IMG/VR virus record: IMGVR_UViG_3300032323_001847
Location: 1-25,280 of that record
Origin: a virus
Length of the DNA: 25,280 nt
Reading direction: 5' to 3' (one strand)
Shown: positions 15,792 to 23,238 of the stretch, piece by piece
How positions within the stretch are numbered: the first letter of the stretch is position 1
Layout of the letters: every line of letters starts with the position of its first letter
Made by a program: the position numbers and the translations under genes
Notes under the pieces: generated by a model
What the model was told of the DNA's origin: nothing
The model's database searches: none
The model's input: the letters and a program-made list of their open reading frames with translations, nothing else

Positions 15792-16675
15792 GCAAAATAC
15801 TTTTAACTGGCGGAGCAGGCTTGTTGGGGCGAGAACTGTGCCAACAACTGATGAATCAAGGACACGAAGTTTGGATCATTGATAATCTCAGCCGCAGTCA
15901 GATCATTCCAGACTGCACCAAGTTTATCAAGGCAGACATTAGCGACAGTCAAACCTTTGCGTTTTTGCCCACAGATTTTGAGTATATCTATCATTACGGT
16001 GCTATCAATGGAACCTCTAATTTTTATGACAGGCCCAATCAAGTATTGACTTCTAACTTTACAGGCGATATCAAAACTTTTGAGTTTGCTGAACGTTGTT
16101 ACAATCTTATCAGAATAGTCTATGCCAGTAGCAGTGAAATACCTGCCGGCGAGTCTGGTGCTATACCAGAGCTAGTAGATGTCCGAATCAACAACATACA
16201 CAATCCCAGATGGAGTTATAGACTGGCCAAAATTACCAGTGAAAACTATTTGGCCAACAGTGCGTTGCCTTATGTGATGATTAGATATTACAATGTGTAT
16301 GGTGCAGACGATGCCCCTGGTCACTTCCTGCCCGATCAAATTGCCAAAATCAAATCTGGTGTGTTTGAAATTGTAGGTGGCAATGAAACCAGAAGTTTTT
16401 GCCACGTGGAAGACGCTTGCCAAGCTACCATTTATTGTGCAGAACACACCAACCGACAATTGATCAATATAGGAAATGATGTTGAAACCACAGTAAGTGA
16501 TGCTGCACAAACTATTGCTCACGCATTGGGGCACAGCAATCCTATTTGGACTCATTTACCAAGTCGACCTGGGTCTACTCCAACTCGATGCCCAGACATC
16601 AGCAGATTAAAAAATATCATGCCACATTTTGATCCCAGAACGTTTGAGCAAGGTATACGGCAAATATTGAGTTGA
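15788..16675 (+). CDS. NAD-dependent epimerase/dehydratase (extended SDR)
   Basis: The protein has 295 residues. LLTGGAGLLG is the GxxGxxG NAD-binding loop (Gly8, 11, 14), ASSSEI is the Ser region, and WSYRLAK gives Tyr144 and Lys148. MIRYYNVYG and RSFCHVEDACQA are typical of nucleotide-sugar SDRs such as UDP-glucuronate decarboxylases, dTDP-glucose dehydratases and GDP-sugar epimerases. The 4-bp overlap with a UDP-glucose-dehydrogenase-like gene suggests the two act in sequence on a UDP-sugar acid, but the exact product cannot be read. It is distinct from the GalE-like gene at 8060. Confidence 0.85.
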   Translation: MSKILLTGGAGLLGRELCQQLMNQGHEVWIIDNLSRSQIIPDCTKFIKADISDSQTFAFLPTDFEYIYHYGAINGTSNFYDRPNQVLTSNFTGDIKTFEFAERCYNLIRIVYASSSEIPAGESGAIPELVDVRINNIHNPRWSYRLAKITSENYLANSALPYVMIRYYNVYGADDAPGHFLPDQIAKIKSGVFEIVGGNETRSFCHVEDACQATIYCAEHTNRQLINIGNDVETTVSDAAQTIAHALGHSNPIWTHLPSRPGSTPTRCPDISRLKNIMPHFDPRTFEQGIRQILS

Positions 16676-16700
16676 TTATTTGCACAAAGTTGTGTATAAT
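16672..16700 (+). promoter_or_regulatory. Candidate sigma70 promoter for the phosphoribosyltransferase-queE unit
   Basis: TTGATT (16672-16677), 17 bases, TATAAT (16695-16700), located in the 53-base gap after the SDR gene. CTAAATA follows at 16701-16707 and resembles the core of T4-type late promoters. Transcription would start near 16707, 22 bases before the gene. Confidence 0.55.
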
Positions 16701-16728
16701 CTAAATATATTACTCTTTTGAATTTAAC

Positions 16729-17265
16729 ATGAAAAAAATCTATCATACTTGGCAAGACGTTGAAGGTCAAACGCAGGAAATTTTGCGTCAACTTGTGCAG
16801 TCCAACTGGCGTCCAGATTATGTAGTTGGGCTCACACGTGGAGGTCTGGTGCCAGCTAATTTAATCAGTCAATATCTTGAGTGCAGAATGGAAACATTAA
16901 AAGTCAGTCTGCGTGATAGCGAGCAACAAGAAAGCAACTTGTGGATGGCTGAAGATGCGTTTGGATATTCTACTCATGATCCAATGGCATCAGGCGACGG
17001 ACGTAAAAATATTTTGATTGTTGATGATATCAACGATACCGGTGCCACATTGAACTGGATCAAACAAGATTGGGAAAACAGTTGTTTGCCCAAAGACAAA
17101 CGTTGGAAACAAGTTTGGGGCAACAATGTGCGTGTGGCCTGCTTGTATGACAACGAGTCAAGCAAGAGCAAATTGGATGTTGCCTATTCGGCTGTGACTA
17201 TCAACAAAGCCGCAGAGAATGCATGGATAGTTTTTCCATGGGAAAACTGGTGGCAATCTAAATAA
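16729..17265 (+). CDS. Purine-type phosphoribosyltransferase
   Basis: The protein has 178 residues. The PRPP-binding motif ILIVDDINDTGATL (95-108) with paired acidic Asp99-Asp100 is diagnostic of type I phosphoribosyltransferases. VVGLTRGGLVPANLIS is the N-terminal PPi-loop region (RGG). The C-terminal AENAWIVFPWENWW resembles the hood end of xanthine/guanine or hypoxanthine enzymes. It likely salvages a purine base to its nucleotide; the base (guanine, xanthine or possibly a deazapurine) is not fixed by the sequence. There is no clear ribosome binding site before ATG 16729, although a candidate promoter lies close upstream. queE follows after 23 bases and is probably co-transcribed. Confidence 0.85.
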   Translation: MKKIYHTWQDVEGQTQEILRQLVQSNWRPDYVVGLTRGGLVPANLISQYLECRMETLKVSLRDSEQQESNLWMAEDAFGYSTHDPMASGDGRKNILIVDDINDTGATLNWIKQDWENSCLPKDKRWKQVWGNNVRVACLYDNESSKSKLDVAYSAVTINKAAENAWIVFPWENWWQSK

Positions 17266-17288
17266 AGTTACAAAAACAAAGGTCAGAG

Positions 17289-18179
17289 ATGAGTAAAATT
17301 AAAGTTTCAGAAGTATTCTACAGTCTACAAGGCGAAGGTCGATTTGTGGGTGTTCCCAGTGTGTTCTTACGCACTTATGGTTGTAACTTTACCTGTAGTG
17401 GATTTGGATGTAAGCCGGGTGAAACTAGCACAGGTGCAGACGAAGTTGCCAAGTCAGTGGAGTTGTACAAAACATTCAACGACTTGCCATTGGTAGAAAC
17501 CGGTTGTGACAGTTATGCATCGTGGCATCCGGCCTACAAACACCTGAGTCCAACACAGACCACAGAAGAACTGGTAGAACGTATGTTGGCGTTGACTCCC
17601 AACAATGCGTGGGCACAGAACAATGGCAACGACGTACATCTTGTGATCACTGGCGGAGAACCTTTGCTGGGCTGGCAACGTGCTTATGCAGAATTGCTAA
17701 GTCATCCTCGCATGGCAGACCTAAAGAACATTACATTCGAAACCAATGGCACTCAAGAATTACACAAAGACTTTAGCCATTATTTGCTTAACTGGACACT
17801 AAATTCTAAAACATATAGTGGTAACGTAGCACGTGGTCCCGAAGCATTGACCTTTAGCGTTAGTGCTAAATTGTCAGCAAGTGGTGAAAGTTGGGAAGAA
17901 GCAATTCGCCCAGATATTGTAATGAGTTATGCTAATATTGGCCACACTTATTTAAAGTTTGTGGTCGAAACTGATGAACATATTAGAGACGCCATTCGTG
18001 CCACTGATGAGTATCGTCGTGCAGGATTTAAAGGAGTTATTTATTTGATGCCGCAAGGTGGCGTAGTTGAGCCATACGACAAAAACAAATTGCGTATTGC
18101 TAACATTTGCGTAGAGCAAGGCTGGTATTACAGTCCTAGACTGCATGTAGATCTCTGGGGCAACGGATGGGGCAAATGA
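17289..18179 (+). CDS. queE: 7-carboxy-7-deazaguanine synthase-type radical SAM enzyme (QueE)
   Basis: The 296-residue protein is expected to convert 6-carboxytetrahydropterin to CDG using a [4Fe-4S] cluster and SAM. FYSLQGEGRFVGVPSVFLR is the QueE start motif. Cys32 and Cys36 (CNFTC) are the first two cluster ligands. The CD(S/T) ending of the usual CxxxCxxC reads TGCDSYASW, so the third ligand is probably Cys73, 36 residues after Cys36, with the intervening insert carrying an extra Cys41. ITGGEPLLGW is the GGE motif for SAM, and FETNGTQ is a further QueE motif. The start ATG 17289 has AAAGGT about ten bases before it. The end overlaps the next start by ATGA. The call is firm; the insert appears to be a phage-type variant. 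Confidence 0.92.
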   Translation: MSKIKVSEVFYSLQGEGRFVGVPSVFLRTYGCNFTCSGFGCKPGETSTGADEVAKSVELYKTFNDLPLVETGCDSYASWHPAYKHLSPTQTTEELVERMLALTPNNAWAQNNGNDVHLVITGGEPLLGWQRAYAELLSHPRMADLKNITFETNGTQELHKDFSHYLLNWTLNSKTYSGNVARGPEALTFSVSAKLSASGESWEEAIRPDIVMSYANIGHTYLKFVVETDEHIRDAIRATDEYRRAGFKGVIYLMPQGGVVEPYDKNKLRIANICVEQGWYYSPRLHVDLWGNGWGK

Positions 18180-19417
18180 TCAATATTGGATTTATAGGGT
18201 TAGGAAAATTAGGCTTGGATGCCGCCGAAGTGTTTGCTGACCACTACACAGTTCGAGGCTACGACATACAACCGCGAGTCAGCGACACTGTAAAAGTTTG
18301 CGATATTCAAGAAGTGGTTGAACTCAGTGATTGGATATTTGTTGCTGTGCCTACTCCGCACCTGGAAGGGTATGATGGATCTACTCCCAGCAGTCATCTT
18401 AGCCCCAAAGATTTTTTACACGAAGCAGTACAAGACAGCTTGATCAAGATCAATCAGTATGCTACCAATCCAAAAAAGGTGGTAATAATCAGTACAGTGT
18501 TGCCCGGAACCACACGTCATAATTTTGCTGGATTGCTCAGTAACCAACATCAGATCTTGTACAATCCTTATTTGATTGCTATGGGCAGTGTGAAATGGGA
18601 CATGGTCAATCCAGAAATGATCATGATTGGAACCGAATACAGCAATCAAACAACTCTGGCGCAAGAACTTGTAAATCTTTATCAGCCCATGGTCAAAAAT
18701 AATCCCAGATATGAGATTGGAACTTGGGAAGAATGTGAAGCCATTAAAATATTCTACAACACATTTATCTCAGCCAAGATTGGTCTGGTCAATATGATAC
18801 AAGATTTTGCTCAGCGCATAGGCAATATCAATGTAGATGTTGTCACAAATGCTCTTGCACAATCAACTATGCGTATCATGGGACCCAAATACATGACTGC
18901 AGGCATGGGCGATGCAGGTGCATGTCATCCACGCGACAACATTGCTCTGCGTTGGTTGGCAGAAGAATATGAGCTGGGCTACGACATGTTTGATACAATC
19001 ATGCATGCTCGAGAAATACAAGCAAAAAATCTAGCAGAATTTCTAGTGGTCAAAGCACAAAAACACAATCTTCCTATTGTTATTCATGGCAAGGCCTACA
19101 AGCCAGATGTTCCTTATTGCATCGGTAGCTATTCTGTCTTGGTTGGGCATTATGTTAATCAGACTGGTCATAAAGTTTGTTATGTTGATCCCTTGGCCGA
19201 TGATCCCAAGGATGTAATTGTCGGCATCGATCGGTCTGCTGTGGTGTTAATGGCTCACAATCGTGCTGTTACCTATAGTAATGTAGACAGTGATCATTCT
19301 GATCACTTTTATTATAACATTGCGCCCGGTAGTGTTATTGTGGATCCTTGGCGTAAACTTCCACTTGACCTGGACGGCATGACTGTTGTACACTATGGAA
19401 ATACTCGAGCATCATGA
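18176..19417 (+). CDS. UDP-glucose/GDP-mannose dehydrogenase family protein, full length
   Basis: The protein has 413 residues from ATG 18176; an in-frame ATG 9 bases earlier exists, but the ATGA overlap with queE favours 18176. GFIGLGKLGL is the Rossmann loop, VAVPTPHLEGYDGSTP and ISTVLPGTTRH are NAD-domain motifs, and the central domain leads to GDAGACHPRDN, whose Cys aligns with the catalytic Cys of GGxCxPKD. VIHGKAYKPDVPY matches the start of the C-terminal domain (LGLAYKPxxDD). It probably oxidises a nucleotide sugar to the uronic acid. Divergence in the catalytic block (GDAGAC for GFGGxC) leaves room for a different substrate. It contrasts with the C-terminally reduced paralogue at 15021. 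Confidence 0.82.
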   Translation: MINIGFIGLGKLGLDAAEVFADHYTVRGYDIQPRVSDTVKVCDIQEVVELSDWIFVAVPTPHLEGYDGSTPSSHLSPKDFLHEAVQDSLIKINQYATNPKKVVIISTVLPGTTRHNFAGLLSNQHQILYNPYLIAMGSVKWDMVNPEMIMIGTEYSNQTTLAQELVNLYQPMVKNNPRYEIGTWEECEAIKIFYNTFISAKIGLVNMIQDFAQRIGNINVDVVTNALAQSTMRIMGPKYMTAGMGDAGACHPRDNIALRWLAEEYELGYDMFDTIMHAREIQAKNLAEFLVVKAQKHNLPIVIHGKAYKPDVPYCIGSYSVLVGHYVNQTGHKVCYVDPLADDPKDVIVGIDRSAVVLMAHNRAVTYSNVDSDHSDHFYYNIAPGSVIVDPWRKLPLDLDGMTVVHYGNTRAS

Positions 19418-19647
19418 GTCCAATTCCAGAAAAAATAGATCGACTAGATGGTGCGTTTTATATGCGTGCCGATTGGAAATTGTGTCGTGTGATATGGCCA
19501 AAACGATGTTTGATCAGTAACAAAAGATTGTGGCCAGGTACCTTGGCCTATCGTGGTCGTGCGGTTTGGCACGGACCGGGAGAACCAGCACTTGAAGAAC
19601 ACTGGCACAATCCTCAGGAGCATCTGATATGGAGATTAAAGGAGTAA
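19414..19647 (+). CDS. Small conserved phage-type protein, function unknown
   Basis: The protein has 77 residues and is rich in Trp, Pro, Arg and His (WPKRCLISNKRLWPGTLAYRG, then WHGPGEPALEEHWHNPQEHLIW). There is no membrane segment or catalytic motif I can name. The start overlaps the dehydrogenase stop by 4 bases, and AAAGGAG for the next gene lies just inside its 3' end. It is likely real because of the tight packing and biased composition. Confidence 0.7.
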   Translation: MSPIPEKIDRLDGAFYMRADWKLCRVIWPKRCLISNKRLWPGTLAYRGRAVWHGPGEPALEEHWHNPQEHLIWRLKE

Positions 19648-19650
19648 CAA

Positions 19651-20037
19651 ATGGGATTATTAGATAGATTTTTTAAAAAGAAAAAACCAGAAACAAAAAG
19701 CGAGACCCCTAAAACTCGTAAAAAGTCAGAAAAGGAACTGGCCACAGAACGTGGCGAACCTTATGTGACCATACTGAGTATGGAAGTAGATGCAGAAAAC
19801 TTGCAATCGGGCAGTTTTGAACTAGACTGGAACGACAAGTTTGTGGCCAATCTTGTGCGTGCCGGTTATCAAATGGATGCCAAAGATACAGATGCAGACA
19901 TAGTGGATCGTTGGTTTACCGCAGTGTGTCGAAATATTGTTATGGAAACATTCGAACAGTATGAAGCCATGAACCCAGAGCGTGATCGATTGATCAAAAG
20001 TCGCAGTCTCGGAGATGGAAGGTCCGAAGTGTCATGA
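19651..20037 (+). CDS. Conserved T4-like phage protein, function unknown
   Basis: The protein has 128 residues. The lysine-rich N-terminus (MGLLDRFFKKKKPE, then a charged linker to about residue 38) precedes a compact domain with GSFELDWNDKFVANLVRAGY and DADIVDRWFTAVCRNIVMETFEQ and the ending LGDGRSEVS. I recall similar proteins in T4-like cyanophages, all of unknown function. A strong AAAGGAG lies before ATG 19651. The end overlaps the next start by 4 bases. Confidence 0.8.
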   Translation: MGLLDRFFKKKKPETKSETPKTRKKSEKELATERGEPYVTILSMEVDAENLQSGSFELDWNDKFVANLVRAGYQMDAKDTDADIVDRWFTAVCRNIVMETFEQYEAMNPERDRLIKSRSLGDGRSEVS

Positions 20038-20567
20038 TATTCAATCATATTAAACAATTACATGCCGACGGTAAAAAGATTGGTGTTACTTTTTCTACAT
20101 TTGACATGTTGCACGCTGGACACATTGCCATGCTTAGTGAAGCAAAAAATCATTGCGACTATTTGATTTGCGGGTTGCAAACAGATCCTACAATTGATAG
20201 ACCTGGCACAAAGAATCGTCCTGTGCAGAGCATTGTGGAACGTCAAATACAACTGGCTGCTTGTCGCTATGTGGATGAGGTAGTGGTATATCAAACCGAG
20301 CAAGATCTAGTCGACCTTCTGTTGATTTTGCCAGTTGATGTGCGTATTCTAGGCATAGAGTATGCCGACAAAGATTACAGCGGAAGACAAGAATGTTATC
20401 AGCGTGGCATTGAAATTGTGTTTAACGAACGGGATCATTCGTTCAGCTCTAGCAGTTTGCGCAAACGTGTTGCCCATGCCGAAAGCGAACGCCTGTTGAA
20501 AAATCAGCCAGCCGAACCTGATTTAGAATTACCAATCAATCCGCAAGAATATATTCAACTGAGATGA
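20034..20567 (+). CDS. Cytidylyltransferase-like nucleotidyltransferase (TagD/RfaE-C type)
   Basis: The protein has 177 residues. GVTFSTFDMLHAGHIAML carries the HxGH motif (27-30) that binds the nucleotide triphosphate. RPVQSIVERQIQLAACRYVDEVV matches the R-x-x-P...R region of glycerol-3-phosphate cytidylyltransferase-like enzymes. FSSSSLRKRV corresponds to the (I)SSTxLR(x)R motif. The reaction is NTP plus a phosphorylated alcohol or sugar giving an NDP-activated compound. In this neighbourhood it probably supplies an activated sugar or polyol for the surface or DNA glycan pathway. It is coupled by 4-bp overlaps on both sides. Confidence 0.85.
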   Translation: MIFNHIKQLHADGKKIGVTFSTFDMLHAGHIAMLSEAKNHCDYLICGLQTDPTIDRPGTKNRPVQSIVERQIQLAACRYVDEVVVYQTEQDLVDLLLILPVDVRILGIEYADKDYSGRQECYQRGIEIVFNERDHSFSSSSLRKRVAHAESERLLKNQPAEPDLELPINPQEYIQLR

Positions 20568-21280
20568 TTTTATATGTCAACGGTGACAGCCATGCTGCTG
20601 CCGCAGAATGTGTAAACACTCATGCTTGGGCGTGCGACGATGGATTGTATTGGAATCTAGGGCAGAGTCCACACCCTGACAACGAACGTGCCAGCTTTGG
20701 GTGCGAGTTGGCCAATCTTCTTGGCGCGGTATTGATCTGTGACGCTCAAGCTGGTTGCTCCAATCAACGAATTATACGAACTACTCGAGAGTGGATTGAT
20801 CAAAATCAATCTGCTTTACCCGACACATTCATGGTCATTCAATGGAGCACCTGGGAACGAGAAGAGTGGTTGCACAACAATGTTTATTACCAAGTAGGAG
20901 CCAGTGGCACCGATTCGGTTCCGCCGGAACTACAAGAACTATATCGGCATTTTATATTGAGACTTGATTGGACAGAAAAAACTCGCCTGGCGCATGATCA
21001 AATTTGGAAGTTTCATCAAGAACTCAATGAGCACGGTATTCGTCATGTAATGTTCAACGGAAACACAGATTTTAGTCAAACTCAAAATCGTATGGACTGG
21101 AACTCTAGTTATATAAAACCGTATGATACCGAATTTACCTATGATCGTGTGCTGAAAAGCAATGGATTCAAAACGGTAAACCCAGATAGTTGGCATTTTG
21201 GGCCCAAGGCCCATTGCTTTTGGGCAGAATATCTGTTACAATATGTTAATAACAACAAACTCTTAGGAAATGCCCAATGA
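20564..21280 (+). CDS. SGNH-hydrolase-like protein
   Basis: The protein has 238 residues. VNGDSHAAA places the candidate nucleophile Ser9 in a block I-like GDS motif. GCSNQRI supplies a block II Gly. NPDSWHFGPKAHCFWAEYL gives a C-terminal DxxH catalytic pair, as in SGNH esterases and acyltransferases. There is no signal peptide, so it would act in the cytoplasm on a sugar intermediate. It is the second SGNH domain in the window; the other is the C-terminus of the gene at 10739. It is coupled at both ends by 4-bp overlaps. The specific substrate is unknown. Confidence 0.75.
   Translation: MILYVNGDSHAAAAECVNTHAWACDDGLYWNLGQSPHPDNERASFGCELANLLGAVLICDAQAGCSNQRIIRTTREWIDQNQSALPDTFMVIQWSTWEREEWLHNNVYYQVGASGTDSVPPELQELYRHFILRLDWTEKTRLAHDQIWKFHQELNEHGIRHVMFNGNTDFSQTQNRMDWNSSYIKPYDTEFTYDRVLKSNGFKTVNPDSWHFGPKAHCFWAEYLLQYVNNNKLLGNAQ
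21214..21242 (+). promoter_or_regulatory. Candidate extended -10 promoter for the RNase H gene
   Basis: TTGCTT (21214-21219), 17 bases, TACAAT (21237-21242), with TG at 21234-21235. The same TGTTACAAT string occurs in the strong tRNA promoter at 23611-23619. It lies inside the end of the SGNH gene, 34 bases before the nuclease start. The weak -35 box keeps this tentative. Confidence 0.35.
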
Positions 21281-22287
21281 AGTATGTGCTTATAGATACC
21301 GCTAACATGTTTTTTCGTGCCCGCCATGGCGCATTCCGAGCCGCAGACACTTGGGAAAAATTAGGCTTTGCTTTGCATGTGACTCTGATGGCTGCCAACA
21401 AAGTGGCTCGTAGATTCGAGGCCGATCATGTGGTGTTTGCCTTGGAAGGCCGTAGCTGGCGCAAGGACATGTACAAACCTTACAAGAATAATCGTGCTGT
21501 GGCTCGTGCTGCATTGACCGAGCAAGAAGCTGATGAAGATAAAATGTTCTGGGAAACCTATGATGCTTTGACTAAATACTTGAGTGAGAGGACCAACTGT
21601 AGTGTTATACGGTGTCCGACCGCAGAAGGCGATGATATCATTGCTCGCTGGATTGCATTACATCCCCAAGATCAACATGTTGTAATTTCAAGTGATACCG
21701 ACTTTGTTCAACTGATAGCACCCAATGTCAAGCAGTACAACGGAATCACTGACGAATTAATTACCCTGGAAGGAATCTTTGATGCCAAAGGCAAATCGGT
21801 CATTGACAAAAAAACCAAAGAAGCAAAAACCATTCCGGACCCAGAGTGGCTGTTGTTTGAAAAGTGCATGCGTGGGGATAGCAGTGATAACGTGTTCTCG
21901 GCGTATCCGGGAGTCAGAACAAAAGGTACAAAAAACAAAGTCGGGCTTCAAGAAGCCTTTGAGGACAAAAACAAAAAAGGGTATGCCTGGAACAATCTGA
22001 TGTTGCAACGTTGGACTGATCCAGATGGTGTGGAACATCGTGTGTTGGACGACTATGAGCGCAACCGTACCTTGATTGATTTGACCGCACAACCCGATGA
22101 AGTCAGAGCTGTAGTAGATGCTTGTATTCTTGAACAAATTAGCCACAAAGACGTAGGACAAGTGGGGGTAAGGTTCATGCAATTTTGTGGCAAGTATGAA
22201 CTAAACAAATGCTCTGAGTCGGCTGAAAGTTTTGGTCGATGGATGAATGAAACATACAAAGGAGTACTCAATGACCATAGTAGCTAA
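21277..22287 (+). CDS. rnh: RNase H / 5'-3' flap exonuclease, T4 Rnh-like
   Basis: The 336-residue FEN-family nuclease (T4 RNase H has 305) removes RNA primers during lagging-strand synthesis. Acidic active-site residues are visible: Asp7 in YVLIDTANMFFR, Asp119-Asp120 in EGDDIIA, Asp140 and Asp142 in SSDTDF. RGDSSDNVFSAYPGVRTKG is the helix-hairpin-helix/H3TH DNA-binding region with a further Asp pair. At the position of T4 Asp71 this protein has Glu57 (FALEGRSWRK), which I believe is shared by cyanophage homologues. It overlaps the previous stop by 4 bases, and the next gene starts inside its 3' end. Confidence 0.9.
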   Translation: MKYVLIDTANMFFRARHGAFRAADTWEKLGFALHVTLMAANKVARRFEADHVVFALEGRSWRKDMYKPYKNNRAVARAALTEQEADEDKMFWETYDALTKYLSERTNCSVIRCPTAEGDDIIARWIALHPQDQHVVISSDTDFVQLIAPNVKQYNGITDELITLEGIFDAKGKSVIDKKTKEAKTIPDPEWLLFEKCMRGDSSDNVFSAYPGVRTKGTKNKVGLQEAFEDKNKKGYAWNNLMLQRWTDPDGVEHRVLDDYERNRTLIDLTAQPDEVRAVVDACILEQISHKDVGQVGVRFMQFCGKYELNKCSESAESFGRWMNETYKGVLNDHSS

Positions 22288-22735
22288 ACCTATTATAGAT
22301 AAACAGTTTTGGATCTTGCAAGAAAACAATCGCAAGATTGGTAATGTAGAGGCTTGTCAAGGCGGATATCAAGTTCGTATAAACAATCAAGTATCGCAGT
22401 TTAAAACCATGCGCATGGTAGAACAAAAAGCCAATGTTCAATTTGAAACTCATAAACATTTTGGAAATGTAGCGCCGATCAATCAAGTTCACGGATACCC
22501 AGTCGAGTCTCGCGCATACAATGGCATTTGGAACATACCACAAAAAATTCCCATGTTTACCAAAACAGTCAAGAGCAAAAGCTGGTATGCGGCAGGATGG
22601 TACCGAGTTCGTTGCGGTCGACAGTGGCAAACTGTGATGAGCCCAAAATTGATCATGCTTCAACGTTATGCATATCATGGACCATTTTACACCAAGGAGC
22701 AAGCAGATGAGTATTCACCTACAACGATTTGTTGA
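22271..22735 (+). CDS. Conserved phage protein, function unknown
   Basis: The protein has 154 residues from ATG 22271, chosen because AAAGGAG lies at 22258-22264; an in-frame ATG at 22247 would overlap the nuclease gene more and lacks such a site. It is basic and aromatic-rich: FWILQENNRKIGNVEACQGGYQVRINN looks like a small beta-sheet repeat, and SWYAAGWYRVRCGRQWQTVMSPKL is a second beta-rich block. There is no catalytic motif. The next gene starts inside it with its own ribosome binding site. Confidence 0.8.
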   Translation: MTIVAKPIIDKQFWILQENNRKIGNVEACQGGYQVRINNQVSQFKTMRMVEQKANVQFETHKHFGNVAPINQVHGYPVESRAYNGIWNIPQKIPMFTKTVKSKSWYAAGWYRVRCGRQWQTVMSPKLIMLQRYAYHGPFYTKEQADEYSPTTIC

Positions 22736-22919
22736 TCGAGTCAGGGGTTTTGAAGCCCGTGGCGCCCGAGAATTTACTATGAGCCTACAAGATGCCAAGG
22801 ATTTGCACGCAGATATCACACGTTTGCTGATAGATTTGCAAACATTTCGAGAAGAACGTGCTCAAAAAGAACAAGAACAAGATGTAATCAAGGTCGAAGT
22901 GGATGGCGGAGCATTTTAA
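22707..22919 (+). CDS. Small coiled-coil phage protein, function unknown
   Basis: The protein has 70 residues from ATG 22707, supported by CAAGGAG at 22693-22698. It is almost wholly helical and charged (MSIHLQRFVDRVRGFEARG, then LQDAKDLHADITRLLIDLQTFREERAQKEQEQ), suggesting a short coiled coil, with an acidic tail. It overlaps the previous gene by 29 bases in another frame. An upstream in-frame ATG at 22668 lacks a ribosome binding site. Such small helical proteins are common in T4-like phages. Confidence 0.75.
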   Translation: MSIHLQRFVDRVRGFEARGAREFTMSLQDAKDLHADITRLLIDLQTFREERAQKEQEQDVIKVEVDGGAF

Positions 22920-22936
22920 ATATACATATATTTTGG

Positions 22937-22944
22937 CATAAATA
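22937..22944 (+). promoter_or_regulatory. Late-promoter-like motif directly before a start codon
   Basis: CATAAATA differs by one base from the T4 late promoter TATAAATA. It sits in the AT-rich 30-base gap before ATG 22950. A start 5-7 bases beyond the motif would fall on or beside the ATG, giving a leaderless or nearly leaderless mRNA; no ribosome binding site is visible. Tentative. Confidence 0.35.
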
Positions 22945-22949
22945 AATGT

Positions 22950-23237
22950 ATGAGTAGACCCAAACCCCAAGTATTGATCGAACTGGCCAACAAGACCACT
23001 TACAAGGTCGAACAAGTATTGGCCAGCGAGGGAATCTGGGCTGTGTTTTATGACAACCAGCCCATCAACTTAAAAACCGCCAACCTCTTGGTTCAGTACC
23101 CAGGCCCCAAATACAAAAAAGTTTCATTTAGCAATCCAGGGCATGCCAAAAACTTGGCTCGCAAACTCAACACACAGTTCAAGACTGACAAGTTCACTGT
23201 GGTATTGTTGAAATCTGGAACTCAGATTTGTCCCTGA
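22950..23237 (+). CDS. Conserved phage protein, function unknown
   Basis: The protein has 95 residues. The N-terminal half is beta-rich (VLIELANKTTYKVEQVL, IWAVFYDNQPINL) and the C-terminal half basic (YPGPKYKKVSFSNPGHAKNLARKLN), which might bind nucleic acid, but no named domain is recognised. There is no ribosome binding site before ATG 22950; the motif before it may start a leaderless mRNA. An overlapping ATG at 22946 is in another frame. The next gene begins 1 base after its stop. Confidence 0.75.
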   Translation: MSRPKPQVLIELANKTTYKVEQVLASEGIWAVFYDNQPINLKTANLLVQYPGPKYKKVSFSNPGHAKNLARKLNTQFKTDKFTVVLLKSGTQICP

Positions 23238-23238
23238 T

